A stretch of 64,000 nt of DNA from Flavobacterium ginsenosidimutans (GCF_003254625.1 NZ_QJRJ01000082.1:496001-560000); one strand, 5' to 3'; counted from the stretch's first letter, positions 52,013 through 61,842 are shown. Notes: generated by a model not told the origin, from the sequence alone. Translations and numbers: made by a program.

Positions 52013-55000
52013 CTATTTAATGCTTTCTTTTTCGTATTCGTCAATGTGGTCAAATTCTGGATAATGTTTTCTAGCTCGAGACCACATTAAATAAATTGCA
52101 GGAATAACAAAAAGTGTCAAAGCCAATGAAAAAATAGTTCCTCCCACAATTACAACTCCCATACCAATTCTACTAGTTGATGCAGCTCCAAGTGACATTG
52201 CAATTGGAAGCGCTCCTAATGCAATAGCTAAACTCGTCATTAAAATTGGACGTAAACGTGCTTCTGAAGCTTCTAAAATAGCTTCTAATTTAGGTTTTCC
52301 TTGTTCGCGCAATTGATTGGCAAATTCGACAATCAAAATACCATTTTTGGTAACCAGACCAATCAGCATTACAGTACCAATTTGGCTAAAGATATTCCAA
52401 GTTTGATTGAATAGCCATAGCGAGAATAAAGCTCCCGCAACCGCCATTGGAACTGTTAAGATGATAATAAACGGGTCGATAAAACTTTCAAATTGAGCTG
52501 CAAGAATTAAGAAAATTAACAATAAAGCTAATCCAAAAGCGAAAGAAGTATTAGAGCTACTTTCTACGAAATCTCGAGACTCACCAGCTAAATCAGTAGT
52601 AAAACTTTCGTCTAAGACTTTTGCTTTAATTCTGTCCATTTCCTGAATACCGTCGCCCATACTTTTTCCGGGAGCTAAACCAGCAGCAACTGTAGCAGAC
52701 ATATATCTATTATTGTGATACAACTGCGGTGGGTTACTTTGTTCGTATACATTAACCACGTTATCCATTTGAATCAGTTCGCCATTTTTGTTTTTTACAA
52801 ACATTGAAGTCAAATCCAAAGGTTTAGATCTGTCTTTTTGGTCAAATTGCCCAATTACTTGATATTGTTTTCCGTTTTTAATAAAATATCCAAAACGCTG
52901 ACCACTTAAAGAAAGTTGTAAAGTTTGTGCGATATCCAAAATAGAAATTCCTAAACTTTCTGCTTTTGCACGATCAATAGTTACGTTAATTTCAGGCTTG
53001 TTAAATTTTAAATTTACATCTGTTGTAGAAAACACATCGCTTTTTCCAACTTCAGCCATAAACAACGGAATCTTTTCTCTTAATTTATCAAAATTTGGAG
53101 CTTGAATAATGTATTGAATTGGCAAACCTCCACGTCTGTTTACAGCAATTGTTGGCTGTTGCGTAACTGAGGTTTTTGCATTTGGATATTGTTTAGTCCA
53201 TTTCGTTAATTTGTCGGCAATGTCTTTTTGAGATTTCTCTCTTTCGTCGACATCTTTTAAAGTCAAACGAACCAATCCACTGTTTACTGAATTTGAGCTA
53301 AATCCTGGAGATGTAATCACTAAAGCTACTTTTTTCTCTGGAATAGAGTCATCAATCAGTTTAGAAATTTCTTGCATAAAACGATCTGTGTATTCATACG
53401 AAGAACCCTCAGGAGTTGTCATACGCATGGTTACAGAACTTCTATCGTCATAAGGAGCTGTTTCTTTTGGAAGAATTGTAAAAAACAGATAAATCAATCC
53501 GAAACAAACAATCAAAATTGGAAAACTAATCCATTTTCTGCCCATAAATTTTGTTAATGCTTCGGCATAACTGCTATTCATTTTCTCGAAAAATGGTTCT
53601 GTTTTAATATAGAATTTAGATTTTTTCTGTTCTCCACCTTTCATCAAATAAGCATTCAACATTGGAGTTAAAGTCAGAGACACAAAAGCAGAAATTAATA
53701 CAGCGGAACCAATTACGACACCAAATTCCCTAAATAATCTTCCAACGAATCCTTCTAAGAAAATTACAGGCAAAAATACCGCTGCCAAAGTAACTGAAAT
53801 TGAAATTACAGCGTAGAAAATCTCATTTGAACCTTTAATTGCAGCCTCAATTGGCGACATTCCTTCTTCAACTTTTTTGAATATATTTTCGGTAACTACA
53901 ATTCCGTCGTCTACAACCAAACCTGTTGCCAACACAATTGCAAGTAGGGTTAACACGTTAATTGAAAATCCAAACATCCACATAATAAAGAATGTAGCAA
54001 TCAAAGAAACCGGAATATCGATTAAAGGTCTAAATGCAATTGCCCAGTCTCTAAAGAATAAATAAATAATAATGATTACCAATATGATCGAAATTCCTAA
54101 AGTCTCAGCAACCTCAAGTACTGATTTCTTTACGAAAATGGTATTGTCAAGCGCGATATTCAGTTTAATATCTTTCGGAAGATCTTTCTTTAAAGCTTCG
54201 TATTTTTTATAAAATTCTTTTGAAATATCTAAATAATTCGCTCCAGGCATTGGTACAATCGCCAAACCAATTAAAGGAAGTTCAGATTGGCTTAATTTAG
54301 TTTCTAAATTTTCTGGACCTAATTCTGCACCTCCAATATCACTTAAACGAATAATTTTATCACCATCTGTACGAATGATAATATTGTTGAATTCTTCTGG
54401 TTTAGAAAGGTTTCCAACTGTTTTTACTGTTAATTCAGTGCTGTTTCCAGTTAGTTTTCCTGACGGCAATTCAACGTTTTGTGCATTTAATGCCGTACGA
54501 ACTTCTGCAACGGTACAGCCGTAAGCAGCTAATTTTACAGGATCAATCCATAAACGCATTGCGTAACGTTTTTGTCCCCAAATTTGAACGGCACTAACTC
54601 CTGGAATTGTTTCCAATCTTTGCGAAATAACGTTTTCAGCATAATCACTTAATTCTAAGGAACTTCTGGTGTCACTTTGAACCGTCATCGAAATAATAGC
54701 TTCGCTATCGGCATCTGCTTTTGATACAACTGGCGGAGCATCAATATCTTGTGGTAAACTTCTAATCGCTTGTGAAACTTTGTCACGAACATCATTAGCG
54801 GCTTCTTCTAAATCTTTATCAAGATTAAACTCGATGGTGATATTACTGCTTCCTTGGTTACTTGAAGAAGTAATATTTCGAATTCCATCGATCGCGTTTA
54901 CTGCTTTTTCAAGAGGTTCTGTAATTTGTGACTCAATAATATCAGAATTGGCACCTGTATAATTGGTACGAATGGAAACCTGCGCAGGGTCAATCGAAGG

Positions 55001-55111
55001 AAACTCTCGAACACCCAAAAAAGTATAACCAATAAAACCGAAAAGTATAATTAACAAATTCAGTACGATGGTTAAAACAGGCCTTTTTATACTTGTAGTT
55101 GATAAACTCAT
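52013..55111 (-). CDS. RND (HAE1-type) efflux pump permease
   Basis: A 1032-residue inner-membrane protein of the AcrB/MexB class with 12 spans. It starts STTSIKRPVLTIVLNLLIIL, has the Asp pair of span 4 in LATGLVVDDGIVVTENIF and the second-half repeat (LIFLILAAQFESFIDPFIII, VTKNGILIVEFANQLREQGK). It expels drugs or other small molecules using the proton gradient. Substrates cannot be told. Flanked by adaptor and TolC genes in the standard order. Confidence 0.95.
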   Translation of the reverse strand: MSLSTTSIKRPVLTIVLNLLIILFGFIGYTFLGVREFPSIDPAQVSIRTNYTGANSDIIESQITEPLEKAVNAIDGIRNITSSSNQGSSNITIEFNLDKDLEEAANDVRDKVSQAIRSLPQDIDAPPVVSKADADSEAIISMTVQSDTRSSLELSDYAENVISQRLETIPGVSAVQIWGQKRYAMRLWIDPVKLAAYGCTVAEVRTALNAQNVELPSGKLTGNSTELTVKTVGNLSKPEEFNNIIIRTDGDKIIRLSDIGGAELGPENLETKLSQSELPLIGLAIVPMPGANYLDISKEFYKKYEALKKDLPKDIKLNIALDNTIFVKKSVLEVAETLGISIILVIIIIYLFFRDWAIAFRPLIDIPVSLIATFFIMWMFGFSINVLTLLAIVLATGLVVDDGIVVTENIFKKVEEGMSPIEAAIKGSNEIFYAVISISVTLAAVFLPVIFLEGFVGRLFREFGVVIGSAVLISAFVSLTLTPMLNAYLMKGGEQKKSKFYIKTEPFFEKMNSSYAEALTKFMGRKWISFPILIVCFGLIYLFFTILPKETAPYDDRSSVTMRMTTPEGSSYEYTDRFMQEISKLIDDSIPEKKVALVITSPGFSSNSVNSGLVRLTLKDVDEREKSQKDIADKLTKWTKQYPNAKTSVTQQPTIAVNRRGGLPIQYIIQAPNFDKLREKIPLFMAEVGKSDVFSTTDVNLKFNKPEINVTIDRAKAESLGISILDIAQTLQLSLSGQRFGYFIKNGKQYQVIGQFDQKDRSKPLDLTSMFVKNKNGELIQMDNVVNVYEQSNPPQLYHNNRYMSATVAAGLAPGKSMGDGIQEMDRIKAKVLDESFTTDLAGESRDFVESSSNTSFAFGLALLLIFLILAAQFESFIDPFIIILTVPMAVAGALFSLWLFNQTWNIFSQIGTVMLIGLVTKNGILIVEFANQLREQGKPKLEAILEASEARLRPILMTSLAIALGALPIAMSLGAASTSRIGMGVVIVGGTIFSLALTLFVIPAIYLMWSRARKHYPEFDHIDEYEKESIK

Positions 55112-55195
55112 GTGAGATTTTAGATTTTAGAATTCGGATTTTAGATTTAGCGAGATTTAGCTTTTAACTCATAACCCAAAACTCATAACTCTTAA
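55112..55195. repeat. Low-complexity repeats between pump and adaptor
   Basis: Units of ATTTTAG (GATTTTAGATTTTAGA and variants) are followed by two CTCATAAC units (AACTCATAACCCAAAACTCATAACTC). The same type of ATTTTAG repeat occurs at 61204-61222, just upstream of recG. Confidence 0.65.
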
Positions 55196-56254
55196 TTATT
55201 TTACTTTTACTTTAATTGGCGATTCATTCTTTAATGACATAACACCACTTGTAATCAAAGTGTCTCCCGCTTTTAATCCTGATAAAATCAAAATTGAAGA
55301 ATCAGTTCTTGTTGTAGCATCGACCATTACTTCTTTTGCTTTTCCGTGATCGGCAACAAATACTTTTTTACCGTCTTGCACAGGAACAATAGCTTGAGAA
55401 GGCACAACGATAGCATCTTTAATAATATTTAAAGGCAATTTGATGTCGGCAAAAGTTCCAGGGAAAAGCTTACCGTCTGTGTTATCAGCAATCGCACGAA
55501 TTTGAAGCGTACGAGTCGCAACAGCAACTTCTGGCTCTATTGCATAAATCTTAGCATTATAAGTTTTGTCTGAACCAGAAACAGTAAAATCTATAGTAGA
55601 TCCATTTTTTACTTGAGAAGCGTATTTTTCTGGAATCGAGAATGTAATTTTTAATTTACCTGTATTAACCAATTTTGCTACTAAAACTGTTGGTGTAATA
55701 TAAGTTCCAGGAGAAATAGAACGTAATCCGATTTTTCCTGAAAAAGGAGCACGTACAGATGTTTTAGAAATTTGTGCTCTAATTAATTGGCTCTGCGCTT
55801 GAGCCGAAGCATGATCTGCTCTTGCAACATCAGCTTCTTCTTGGCTAATAGCTTCTTTTTGAAGTAATAGTTTTGCTCTTCTTTCGTTTTCTGCTGCCAA
55901 ACCTTCTTTAGTTACAGCTTGTCTTAATTGAGCTCTTAATTCAATATCGTTAACTTTAAAAAGCACTTGCCCTTTTGTAACATAACTTCCTTCATTAAAA
56001 AATATTCCCTCTACAATTCCAGAAACCTCACTATGTATTTCTACTTGTTCATTTGCTTCAATAGAACCAGTAAGAGACAAATTATTGTCAAAAGTGGCTG
56101 TCTTTATTACAGTTCCATTAACAGTTGTTGGAGAATCTTTGTCATTAAATTTTTTAGAGTCTTCGTTTTTACCTTTATTAGATATTATTCTGTAGGTGAT
56201 AAAACCTCCAATTGTTATAATTAAAAGAGTGTAAATGAGGTGTTTTACTTTCAT
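55196..56254 (-). CDS. RND efflux periplasmic adaptor (MFP)
   Basis: A 352-residue membrane-fusion protein. N-terminal span at about 5-24 (HLIYTLLIITIGGFITYRII), lipoyl/barrel-sandwich halves (QVEIHSEVSGIVEGIFFNEG and KTSVRAPFSGKIGLRSISPG), hairpin coiled coil between them (about 105-155), beta-barrel and membrane-proximal domains. It links the pump to TolC. It is the first gene of the operon. An in-frame ATG at 56254 gives the normal N-terminus. Confidence 0.93.
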   Translation of the reverse strand: MKVKHLIYTLLIITIGGFITYRIISNKGKNEDSKKFNDKDSPTTVNGTVIKTATFDNNLSLTGSIEANEQVEIHSEVSGIVEGIFFNEGSYVTKGQVLFKVNDIELRAQLRQAVTKEGLAAENERRAKLLLQKEAISQEEADVARADHASAQAQSQLIRAQISKTSVRAPFSGKIGLRSISPGTYITPTVLVAKLVNTGKLKITFSIPEKYASQVKNGSTIDFTVSGSDKTYNAKIYAIEPEVAVATRTLQIRAIADNTDGKLFPGTFADIKLPLNIIKDAIVVPSQAIVPVQDGKKVFVADHGKAKEVMVDATTRTDSSILILSGLKAGDTLITSGVMSLKNESPIKVKVK

Positions 56255-56743
56255 AAAAATGAGGTGAATATAGATTTTAGTTTTGTGTTTTTAGTAACCT
56301 TACAAATTTAACTTTTTGTTGTGAAATCGGAAGCTGTTAGCTTTTATTTAACATTTGTATGTACAAAGGTTTGCAGTTAGACTAAAAAGAGATCAAAAGG
56401 TTTAATAAAAGATTAAATTTTTTTAATGAGGAATAAAAACTTAAACCTAATAAACAAAAAGGCTAGAAGATATTTTACAATTATCTGAAGTTAGACCAGT
56501 TCTTAATTTGAATATTTTTAATGCATTTTGTCTGATTTTTTTTGCAGTTTATCGATTTTATTTGTAACATTGATACGTTAAACAAAATGATTGATTTATG
56601 CGATAATACAATCTTTATTCGAAAGTATTATTGTTAAAATATGCGAATAGGAGTAGTTTTTTAGTTTTTTAAAGAATATAAGGAAATAATTATATTAACA
56701 AGTGTTTATTTTTTGTTGTTTAAAACTATTAAAAAAATGATCT
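56255..56743. other. Spacer with likely divergent promoters
   Basis: No gene is seen in these 489 bases. A TAAATTTG box on the minus strand (56303-56310) could be the -7 element of the efflux operon, 49 bases before its ATG, without a clear TTG partner. The right half is very A+T rich and should hold the promoter of the thioredoxin-fold gene. Confidence 0.45.
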
Positions 56744-57343
56744 ATGAAGAAAAAATTACTTCTAAGCTTATGGTTTACATTTTTACTTCTTGCAATTGGT
56801 TATTTATTTTGGCAGAACGAGTTTAAATACAGTCTTCCAACACCAATTCCAAAAAATTATCATGCCATTGCAATGGGCTCCAAAGTCGAATTAGGACCAT
56901 GCTGTGCATTTGATAATAAACCAGTTTTTATACATTTTTTTAATCCAGATTGTCCCTGTTCACGATTCAATGTTCCGCATGTAAGTGGATTGATAAAAAA
57001 ATATGGTGACAGAGTCAATTTTAAAATTGTGGTTTTAAACAAACAAAAGAATTTTACTATTGAAGAAATTCAACAAAAGTTCGATGCCAAAATCCCTGTA
57101 TATTTTGATGAATCTATAGCTAAGAAATGTGGTGTTTTCTCTACGCCTCAAGCAGTTTTGCTAGATCCATTGCATAATTTGTATTATCGAGGCAATTACA
57201 ATAAAACGAGATATTGCACCGATGAAAAAAGTAATTATGCTCAAATGGCTATCGATTCTTTACTCAGCAGAAAAAACAATCCTTCTTTTACTGCTTTAGC
57301 CCTCAAGGCATACGGATGTTCATTACCAAAATGTACTAAATAA
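56744..57343 (+). CDS. Membrane-anchored thioredoxin-fold protein with CPC motif
   Basis: A 199-residue protein. A single N-terminal span (about 4-22, LLLSLWFTFLLLAIGYLFW) is followed by a thioredoxin-like fold with FIHFFNPDCPCSRFNVPHV (Cys70 and Cys72 as C-P-C) in place of CxxC, and a cis-Pro in VFSTPQAVLLDP. Extra cysteines are at 53/54 (GPCCAF) and at the C-terminus (YGCSLPKCTK). It resembles the DUF6436-like group of periplasmic thiol proteins. It lies 31 bases before a membrane protein with an MCP-like sensory domain, suggesting a redox-sensing function (inference). Orientation: thiol part outside the cytosol. Confidence 0.75.
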   Translation: MKKKLLLSLWFTFLLLAIGYLFWQNEFKYSLPTPIPKNYHAIAMGSKVELGPCCAFDNKPVFIHFFNPDCPCSRFNVPHVSGLIKKYGDRVNFKIVVLNKQKNFTIEEIQQKFDAKIPVYFDESIAKKCGVFSTPQAVLLDPLHNLYYRGNYNKTRYCTDEKSNYAQMAIDSLLSRKNNPSFTALALKAYGCSLPKCTK

Positions 57344-57374
57344 CTATTTCCAAAAACCTAAATCTTAACAAACC

Positions 57375-58229
57375 ATGAAAACAAAAGCTAGTTTAAACGA
57401 GCAAGATTATTTGCACAGTTTTATGTCTACAATGACACAAAAATCGGATACGATTATTAATTATGTTCTTGCAGTTTATTTCCTTCTCGGGATTGGATTG
57501 TCCTTTAAGTATGACACTTTCGAAATTGGCGTAGGTGTTGGGACATTGAATCTTTTAGCTTATTATTCGGCTAAATTTTTCATGAAAAACTCTAAATTTT
57601 ACCAATACGTTTTGTCGGTTGTTTTAGCCATTTTTATGGCGCAGTATATTTATCAAATGCATGGAATGTTCGAAATGCATTTTACAGTATTCATTGCAAG
57701 TACAATCTTGATTATTTATCAAAATTGGAGGCTTCAAATTCCGCTGACTTTATTGGTAGTTCTTCATCATGCAGGGTTAGCATATCTTCAAAACTACATC
57801 TACAATGATGCAACTGGACTTCAGGTTTATTTTTCTCAAGTAAATTTTGATCTTGAAACTTTAATAATTCATACAGTTTTGGCTGCCGTAGTATTCCTTA
57901 TGAATGGTTATTGGGCTTATTATTTTAAAGAGCATAGCGAAAACCATATCTCTAAAATTTCTGATGAATATGAATTAGAAAACATGAAATTAGCTTCTGC
58001 AAAATATAGCTCGATGTCTGCTACAAAAGACTATAATGACTTTATTCATAGAACAACTTTAGACTTAAAACTTCCTGTAAATTCAGTTTTAAAACTTATT
58101 GATGTTTCAAAAGGGCACACCGATAATGATAAATTGCTTACTTATCTGGAAATGATGAGGGAAAGTGCCAAGAAAATCGACGATTTAGTTAATGATATTC
58201 ATGTTAAATCAACAAACAATAGAAACTAA
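57375..58229 (+). CDS. Polytopic sensor-like membrane protein (MCP-type membrane domain, no signalling domain)
   Basis: A 284-residue protein with about six spans in the first 185 residues. The motif QMHGMFEMHFTVFIASTILIIY with NWRLQIPL and VVLHHAGLAYLQ matches the membrane sensory domain seen in a class of proteobacterial methyl-accepting chemotaxis proteins (HGMxEMHFxxF...YRDW...VHH). The last 80 residues are a helical bundle (FIHRTTLDLKLPVNSVLKLI, LEMMRESAKKIDDLVNDIHV) that resembles a HisKA dimerisation domain but has no phospho-His in the usual ExxHxxR/P context and no ATPase domain. It is thus a sensor with no visible output, between a thiol protein and an Aer-like PAS protein. Confidence 0.7.
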   Translation: MKTKASLNEQDYLHSFMSTMTQKSDTIINYVLAVYFLLGIGLSFKYDTFEIGVGVGTLNLLAYYSAKFFMKNSKFYQYVLSVVLAIFMAQYIYQMHGMFEMHFTVFIASTILIIYQNWRLQIPLTLLVVLHHAGLAYLQNYIYNDATGLQVYFSQVNFDLETLIIHTVLAAVVFLMNGYWAYYFKEHSENHISKISDEYELENMKLASAKYSSMSATKDYNDFIHRTTLDLKLPVNSVLKLIDVSKGHTDNDKLLTYLEMMRESAKKIDDLVNDIHVKSTNNRN

Positions 58230-58235
58230 CAACGA

Positions 58236-58257
58236 AATCCCGGTGAAAATCGGGATT
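58236..58257 (+). terminator. Weak hairpin
   Basis: A 7-bp stem (AATCCCG at 58236-58242, CGGGATT at 58251-58257) just after the stop of the sensor-like gene, followed by AGTTTTC. It may weakly separate the two sensor genes. Confidence 0.4.
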
Positions 58258-58338
58258 AGTTTTCAAAAAAAGAGATAAATTTTAGACCTGTTTTATTTTT
58301 TCATAATTGAACTGTAGTTTAATTTAAATGTAAAATTT

Positions 58339-58941
58339 ATGGATGCCAAACTAAACCGCCCAACACCTTCTGATAGAGAAGTAGATTGGAATAAAAATAA
58401 AGTACTGCTTAGTAAAACTGATAAAAAAGGAACCATTTTATATGCCAATGAAGATTTTATAGATGTTTCTGGTTATGACGAATTTGAACTTGTTGGACAG
58501 CCTCATAACATTGTGAGACATCCAGATATGCCAAAAGTTATTTTTAAATTTTTATGGGACAGCATTAAGTCAAGTGAAAATATTCACGTGATTATAAAAA
58601 ACATGGCTAAAACTGGCCGTTATTACTGGGTTGTAACCGATTTTAAAATTGTAGCAGATACAGATGGCGAAATCGTGGGCTTTTTTGGAACGCGAAAATC
58701 TGTTCCAAATGATATTATTGTCAAATTTATTGAGCCTCTGTATAAGAAACTTTTACAAATAGAGGAAACCAGCGGAATGCATGCTTCTGAAGAATATTTA
58801 GTTGGTTTTCTTGAAGAGAGAAAGAAAACATACATGGAATACATCGATCATCTGATTGCTACAGGAAAGGATGATAAAAATAAGGTAAGCAAAGGCTTAT
58901 TTAACGGACTTTTTGAAAAGAAAAAAGACCTGAAAAAATAA
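58339..58941 (+). CDS. Aer-like PAS domain protein
   Basis: A 200-residue cytosolic protein. Residues 20-130 are a PAS domain of the Aer (aerotaxis) type: KGTILYANEDFIDVSGYDEF, the hallmark IVRHPDMPKVIFKFLWDSIK and GRYYWVVTDFKIVADTDGE. In Aer this fold binds FAD and reports the redox state. The remaining 70 residues are helical (YKKLLQIEETSGMHASEEYL, LEERKKTYMEYIDHLIATGK) with no MCP, kinase, GGDEF or other output domain. It follows an MCP-like membrane sensor by 109 bases. It ends convergent to recG. Confidence 0.82.
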   Translation: MDAKLNRPTPSDREVDWNKNKVLLSKTDKKGTILYANEDFIDVSGYDEFELVGQPHNIVRHPDMPKVIFKFLWDSIKSSENIHVIIKNMAKTGRYYWVVTDFKIVADTDGEIVGFFGTRKSVPNDIIVKFIEPLYKKLLQIEETSGMHASEEYLVGFLEERKKTYMEYIDHLIATGKDDKNKVSKGLFNGLFEKKKDLKK

Positions 58942-58945
58942 TTTC

Positions 58946-59043
58946 CATATACTTCATTGTGTCTATAAAATTATTCAAACTTTAAATTTGGCCCCCAACA
59001 AATCTAAATCACCAGAATCTATTAGAATGCAATGAAGTATATG
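58946..59043. repeat. 98-bp unit with perfect 14-bp inverted ends
   Basis: CATATACTTCATTG (58946-58959) and CAATGAAGTATATG (59030-59043) are perfect inverted repeats around 70 bases, filling the spacer between two convergent genes; eight or nine T follow on the plus strand. It could be a terminator with a long loop or a miniature inverted-repeat element. No target duplication is evident. Confidence 0.6.
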
Positions 59044-59074
59044 TTTTTTTTTGAAGTTTGAAGCCTTAGCATCT

Positions 59075-61183
59075 TTAACTAATATAATTCCAAATGTTTT
59101 TCTTTTTGGTCAATTCGATGAAAATCGCCCTTAATATAGCATGTTCAGGCTTTTGAAGTGCAGAATCTTCTTTTAAAATTTTCATAGCGTAATTTCTAGC
59201 CAAAGAAAGAATTTCCCTGTCTTTTACAATATCTGCAATTTGAAGATTTAGAACACCACTTTGCTGTGTTCCCATTAAATCACCTGGACCGCGAAGCTTA
59301 AGGTCAACTTCAGCAATTTCAAAACCATCATTGGTTTGAACCATGGTTTCCATTCTAGTTTTACTGTCAGAACTCAATTTATGTCCTGTCATTAGGATAC
59401 AATAGCTTTGTTCAGCGCCACGCCCCACACGCCCGCGCAGCTGATGCAATTGCGAAAGCCCAAATCGTTCCGCACTTTCGATGATCATTACACTGGCGTT
59501 TGGTACGTTTACACCAACTTCAATTACTGTTGTAGCCACCATTATATTGGTTTTTCCTTCAGAGAAACGCTTCATTTCAGCATCTTTATCAGCTGGTTTC
59601 ATTTTTCCGTGAAGAATCGAAATAGAATATTGAGGAAGAGGGAAATCACGAGAAATACTTTCATAACCATCCATTAAATCCTTATAATCCATTTTTTCCG
59701 ATTCCTGAATTAGCGGATAAACAATATAAATCTGTCTTCCTTTTGCAATTTCATCACGAAGAAACTTCCAGACTTTCAAACGATTAGTGTCATATCGATG
59801 TACAGTTTGAATTGGTTTTCTTCCTGGAGGTAATTCGTCAATAACAGAAATATCTAGATCACCGTACAAACTCATTGCCAACGTTCTCGGAATAGGAGTG
59901 GCGGTCATTACTAAAACGTGTGGCGGAATATCATTTTTCTTCCACAATTTAGATCTTTGCTCCACGCCAAAACGATGCTGTTCATCAATTACAGAAAGTC
60001 CTAAATTCTGGAATTTTACTTTATCTTCTAATAACGCATGAGTTCCAATTAAAATTTTAAGCTCTCCGTTTTCTAATTCTTCATGAATAATCTTTCTTTC
60101 AGAAGTTTTAGTAGAACCCGTTAATATTCGTATATTGATATTTAAGGTTTTAGCAAATTCAGACAAACCAAGAAAATGCTGATTTGCCAAAATTTCTGTT
60201 GGCGCCATCAAACAAGCCTGAAAACCATTGTCTATCGCCAAAAGCATACTCATAAAAGCAACAATCGTTTTTCCAGAACCCACATCACCTTGAAGCAAGC
60301 GATTCATTTGGGCATTACTTCCCATATCAGTTCTGATTTCTTTGATCACTCTTTTTTGAGCATTCGTTAAATCAAAAGGAAGATGATTTTTATAAAATTC
60401 ATTAAAAAGTTCGCCCACTTTGTCAAATGGATGTCCTTTTATTTTGTGTTTTCGAATGAGATTTTTTGTAATTAATTGCAACTGAATAAAGAACAATTCT
60501 TCAAATTTCAGTCGGAATTGCGCTTTCGCTAAAATTTCAGCACTTTTCGGAAAATGGATATTGAATAATGCGGCACGTTTTGGAATCAGCTTTAATTCTT
60601 CAATTAAAAAAGGAGGAAAAGTTTCTGTAAACAATGCCTGTGTTTCCAGAAAAAGCTGTTCCATTAATTTATTTATCGTTCGATTCGAAATTCCTTTATT
60701 AGCCAAAGCTTCTGTCGAAGGATAAACGGGTTGCATAGCCGAACGTAAGCTTCTTTCATGTTCGCTTAACAACTCAATTTCGGGATGCGCCATACTAAAT
60801 TGGCTTCCGTAAAGAGAACATTTTCCAAAAATTACTAAAGGCTCATTTAGTTTTAAACTTTCACGAATCCATTTATGTCCTTGAAACCAGTTTAAATCAA
60901 TTTGCCCTGTTTCATCAACAAAACTAGCTACAAGACGCTTTTTGTTTTTAGCAAATTCAACTGTTTTAATATTGATAATTTTACCAATAATCTGAACTTC
61001 AGAACCTGTATTCTGCAATTCGTTAATCTTATAATAACGCGTTCTGTCAATATATCGATTCGGAAAAAGATTAACTAAATCTCCATATTTATGAATACCC
61101 AATTCCTTACGAAGAAGCTGGCCGCGACTCGGACCAACACCTTTTAAGTATTCAATTGGAGTTTCTAGAAGATTATTAGACAT
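59075..61183 (-). CDS. recG: ATP-dependent DNA helicase RecG
   Basis: A 702-residue protein, full length. The N-terminal wedge/OB domain (about 60-160) is followed by helicase motifs: Walker A LLQGDVGSGKTIVAFMSMLL, DEQH box VIDEQHRFGVEQRSKL, motif III MTATPIPRTLAMSLYGDLDI, motif V TTVIEVGVNVPNA and motif VI QLRGRVGRGAEQSYCIL. It remodels stalled forks and Holliday junctions. Transcribed alone; an ATTTTAG repeat sits just upstream. Confidence 0.96.
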   Translation of the reverse strand: MSNNLLETPIEYLKGVGPSRGQLLRKELGIHKYGDLVNLFPNRYIDRTRYYKINELQNTGSEVQIIGKIINIKTVEFAKNKKRLVASFVDETGQIDLNWFQGHKWIRESLKLNEPLVIFGKCSLYGSQFSMAHPEIELLSEHERSLRSAMQPVYPSTEALANKGISNRTINKLMEQLFLETQALFTETFPPFLIEELKLIPKRAALFNIHFPKSAEILAKAQFRLKFEELFFIQLQLITKNLIRKHKIKGHPFDKVGELFNEFYKNHLPFDLTNAQKRVIKEIRTDMGSNAQMNRLLQGDVGSGKTIVAFMSMLLAIDNGFQACLMAPTEILANQHFLGLSEFAKTLNINIRILTGSTKTSERKIIHEELENGELKILIGTHALLEDKVKFQNLGLSVIDEQHRFGVEQRSKLWKKNDIPPHVLVMTATPIPRTLAMSLYGDLDISVIDELPPGRKPIQTVHRYDTNRLKVWKFLRDEIAKGRQIYIVYPLIQESEKMDYKDLMDGYESISRDFPLPQYSISILHGKMKPADKDAEMKRFSEGKTNIMVATTVIEVGVNVPNASVMIIESAERFGLSQLHQLRGRVGRGAEQSYCILMTGHKLSSDSKTRMETMVQTNDGFEIAEVDLKLRGPGDLMGTQQSGVLNLQIADIVKDREILSLARNYAMKILKEDSALQKPEHAILRAIFIELTKKKNIWNYIS

Positions 61184-61203
61184 TTAAATTATTGTAGATT
61201 TCT

Positions 61204-61222
61204 GATTTTAGATTTTAGATTT
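61204..61222. repeat. ATTTTAG repeat upstream of recG
   Basis: GATTTTAGATTTTAGATTT, 20 to 40 bases before the recG start. The same unit occurs at 55112-55155. Confidence 0.6.
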
Positions 61223-61416
61223 GAAAAATTGGAATTTGAAATTTAAAATTTTGGAATTTTATCAAAAAGCGAAGATAGATTTTAATTAGGAAATTTGAAA
61301 ATGAATTATAGTTTTCAAGTCTTTGAATATTAATTTATCGTTAAATTGAAATTGCAGACGCAACTATTTTAAGAAAGGAAAGTCTTATAAATAGATAACC
61401 TTCTTAAACTTAAAAA

Positions 61417-61842
61417 ATGAAAAAAATTGGACTTTTAATTGTGTTGTTTATTTCTCTTGTTTCTTGTTCTGATAACGACGACAAACCATCTGCAAGTTAC
61501 ATTGGACAATGGACGTTAACAAGAATGGGTAGCGGCAATCCCGCAGCAAATTCGATTGATGTTTTATTATGGGAGGAATCGTATACTTTTAATTCCAATA
61601 ATACATTCTCTAAAACAAGAAAGAAAGACGGAAAAACTACAACTATTTCAGGGACTTATTCTGTAGTAAAAACGACAGATCAAACACAGTTTGAATTAAA
61701 TTATAGTGCAGAGAGTGATATAATTGCATCTTGCACTTCAAATATAAAAGAAAATTTATACATCATTAATAGTATTGGAAGTTTGTACGGAACTTGGAGT
61801 ATATGCGACGGCCCAATGCTAGTGTATGAGAAAAAGGAATAA
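61417..61842 (+). CDS. Lipocalin-like lipoprotein
   Basis: A 141-residue lipoprotein: MKKIGLLIVLFISLVSC with lipobox LVSC (lipid Cys17), an acidic linker DNDDKPS and a small beta-barrel-like domain typical of Bacteroidota lipocalin_5 proteins (YIGQWTLTRMGSG, YTFNSNNTFSKTRKKDGKTT, SGTYSVVKTTDQTQFELNY). Two cysteines in the barrel (SCTSNI and SICDGP) may form a disulfide. Function unknown; likely periplasmic face of the outer membrane. A terminator follows. Confidence 0.78.
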   Translation: MKKIGLLIVLFISLVSCSDNDDKPSASYIGQWTLTRMGSGNPAANSIDVLLWEESYTFNSNNTFSKTRKKDGKTTTISGTYSVVKTTDQTQFELNYSAESDIIASCTSNIKENLYIINSIGSLYGTWSICDGPMLVYEKKE

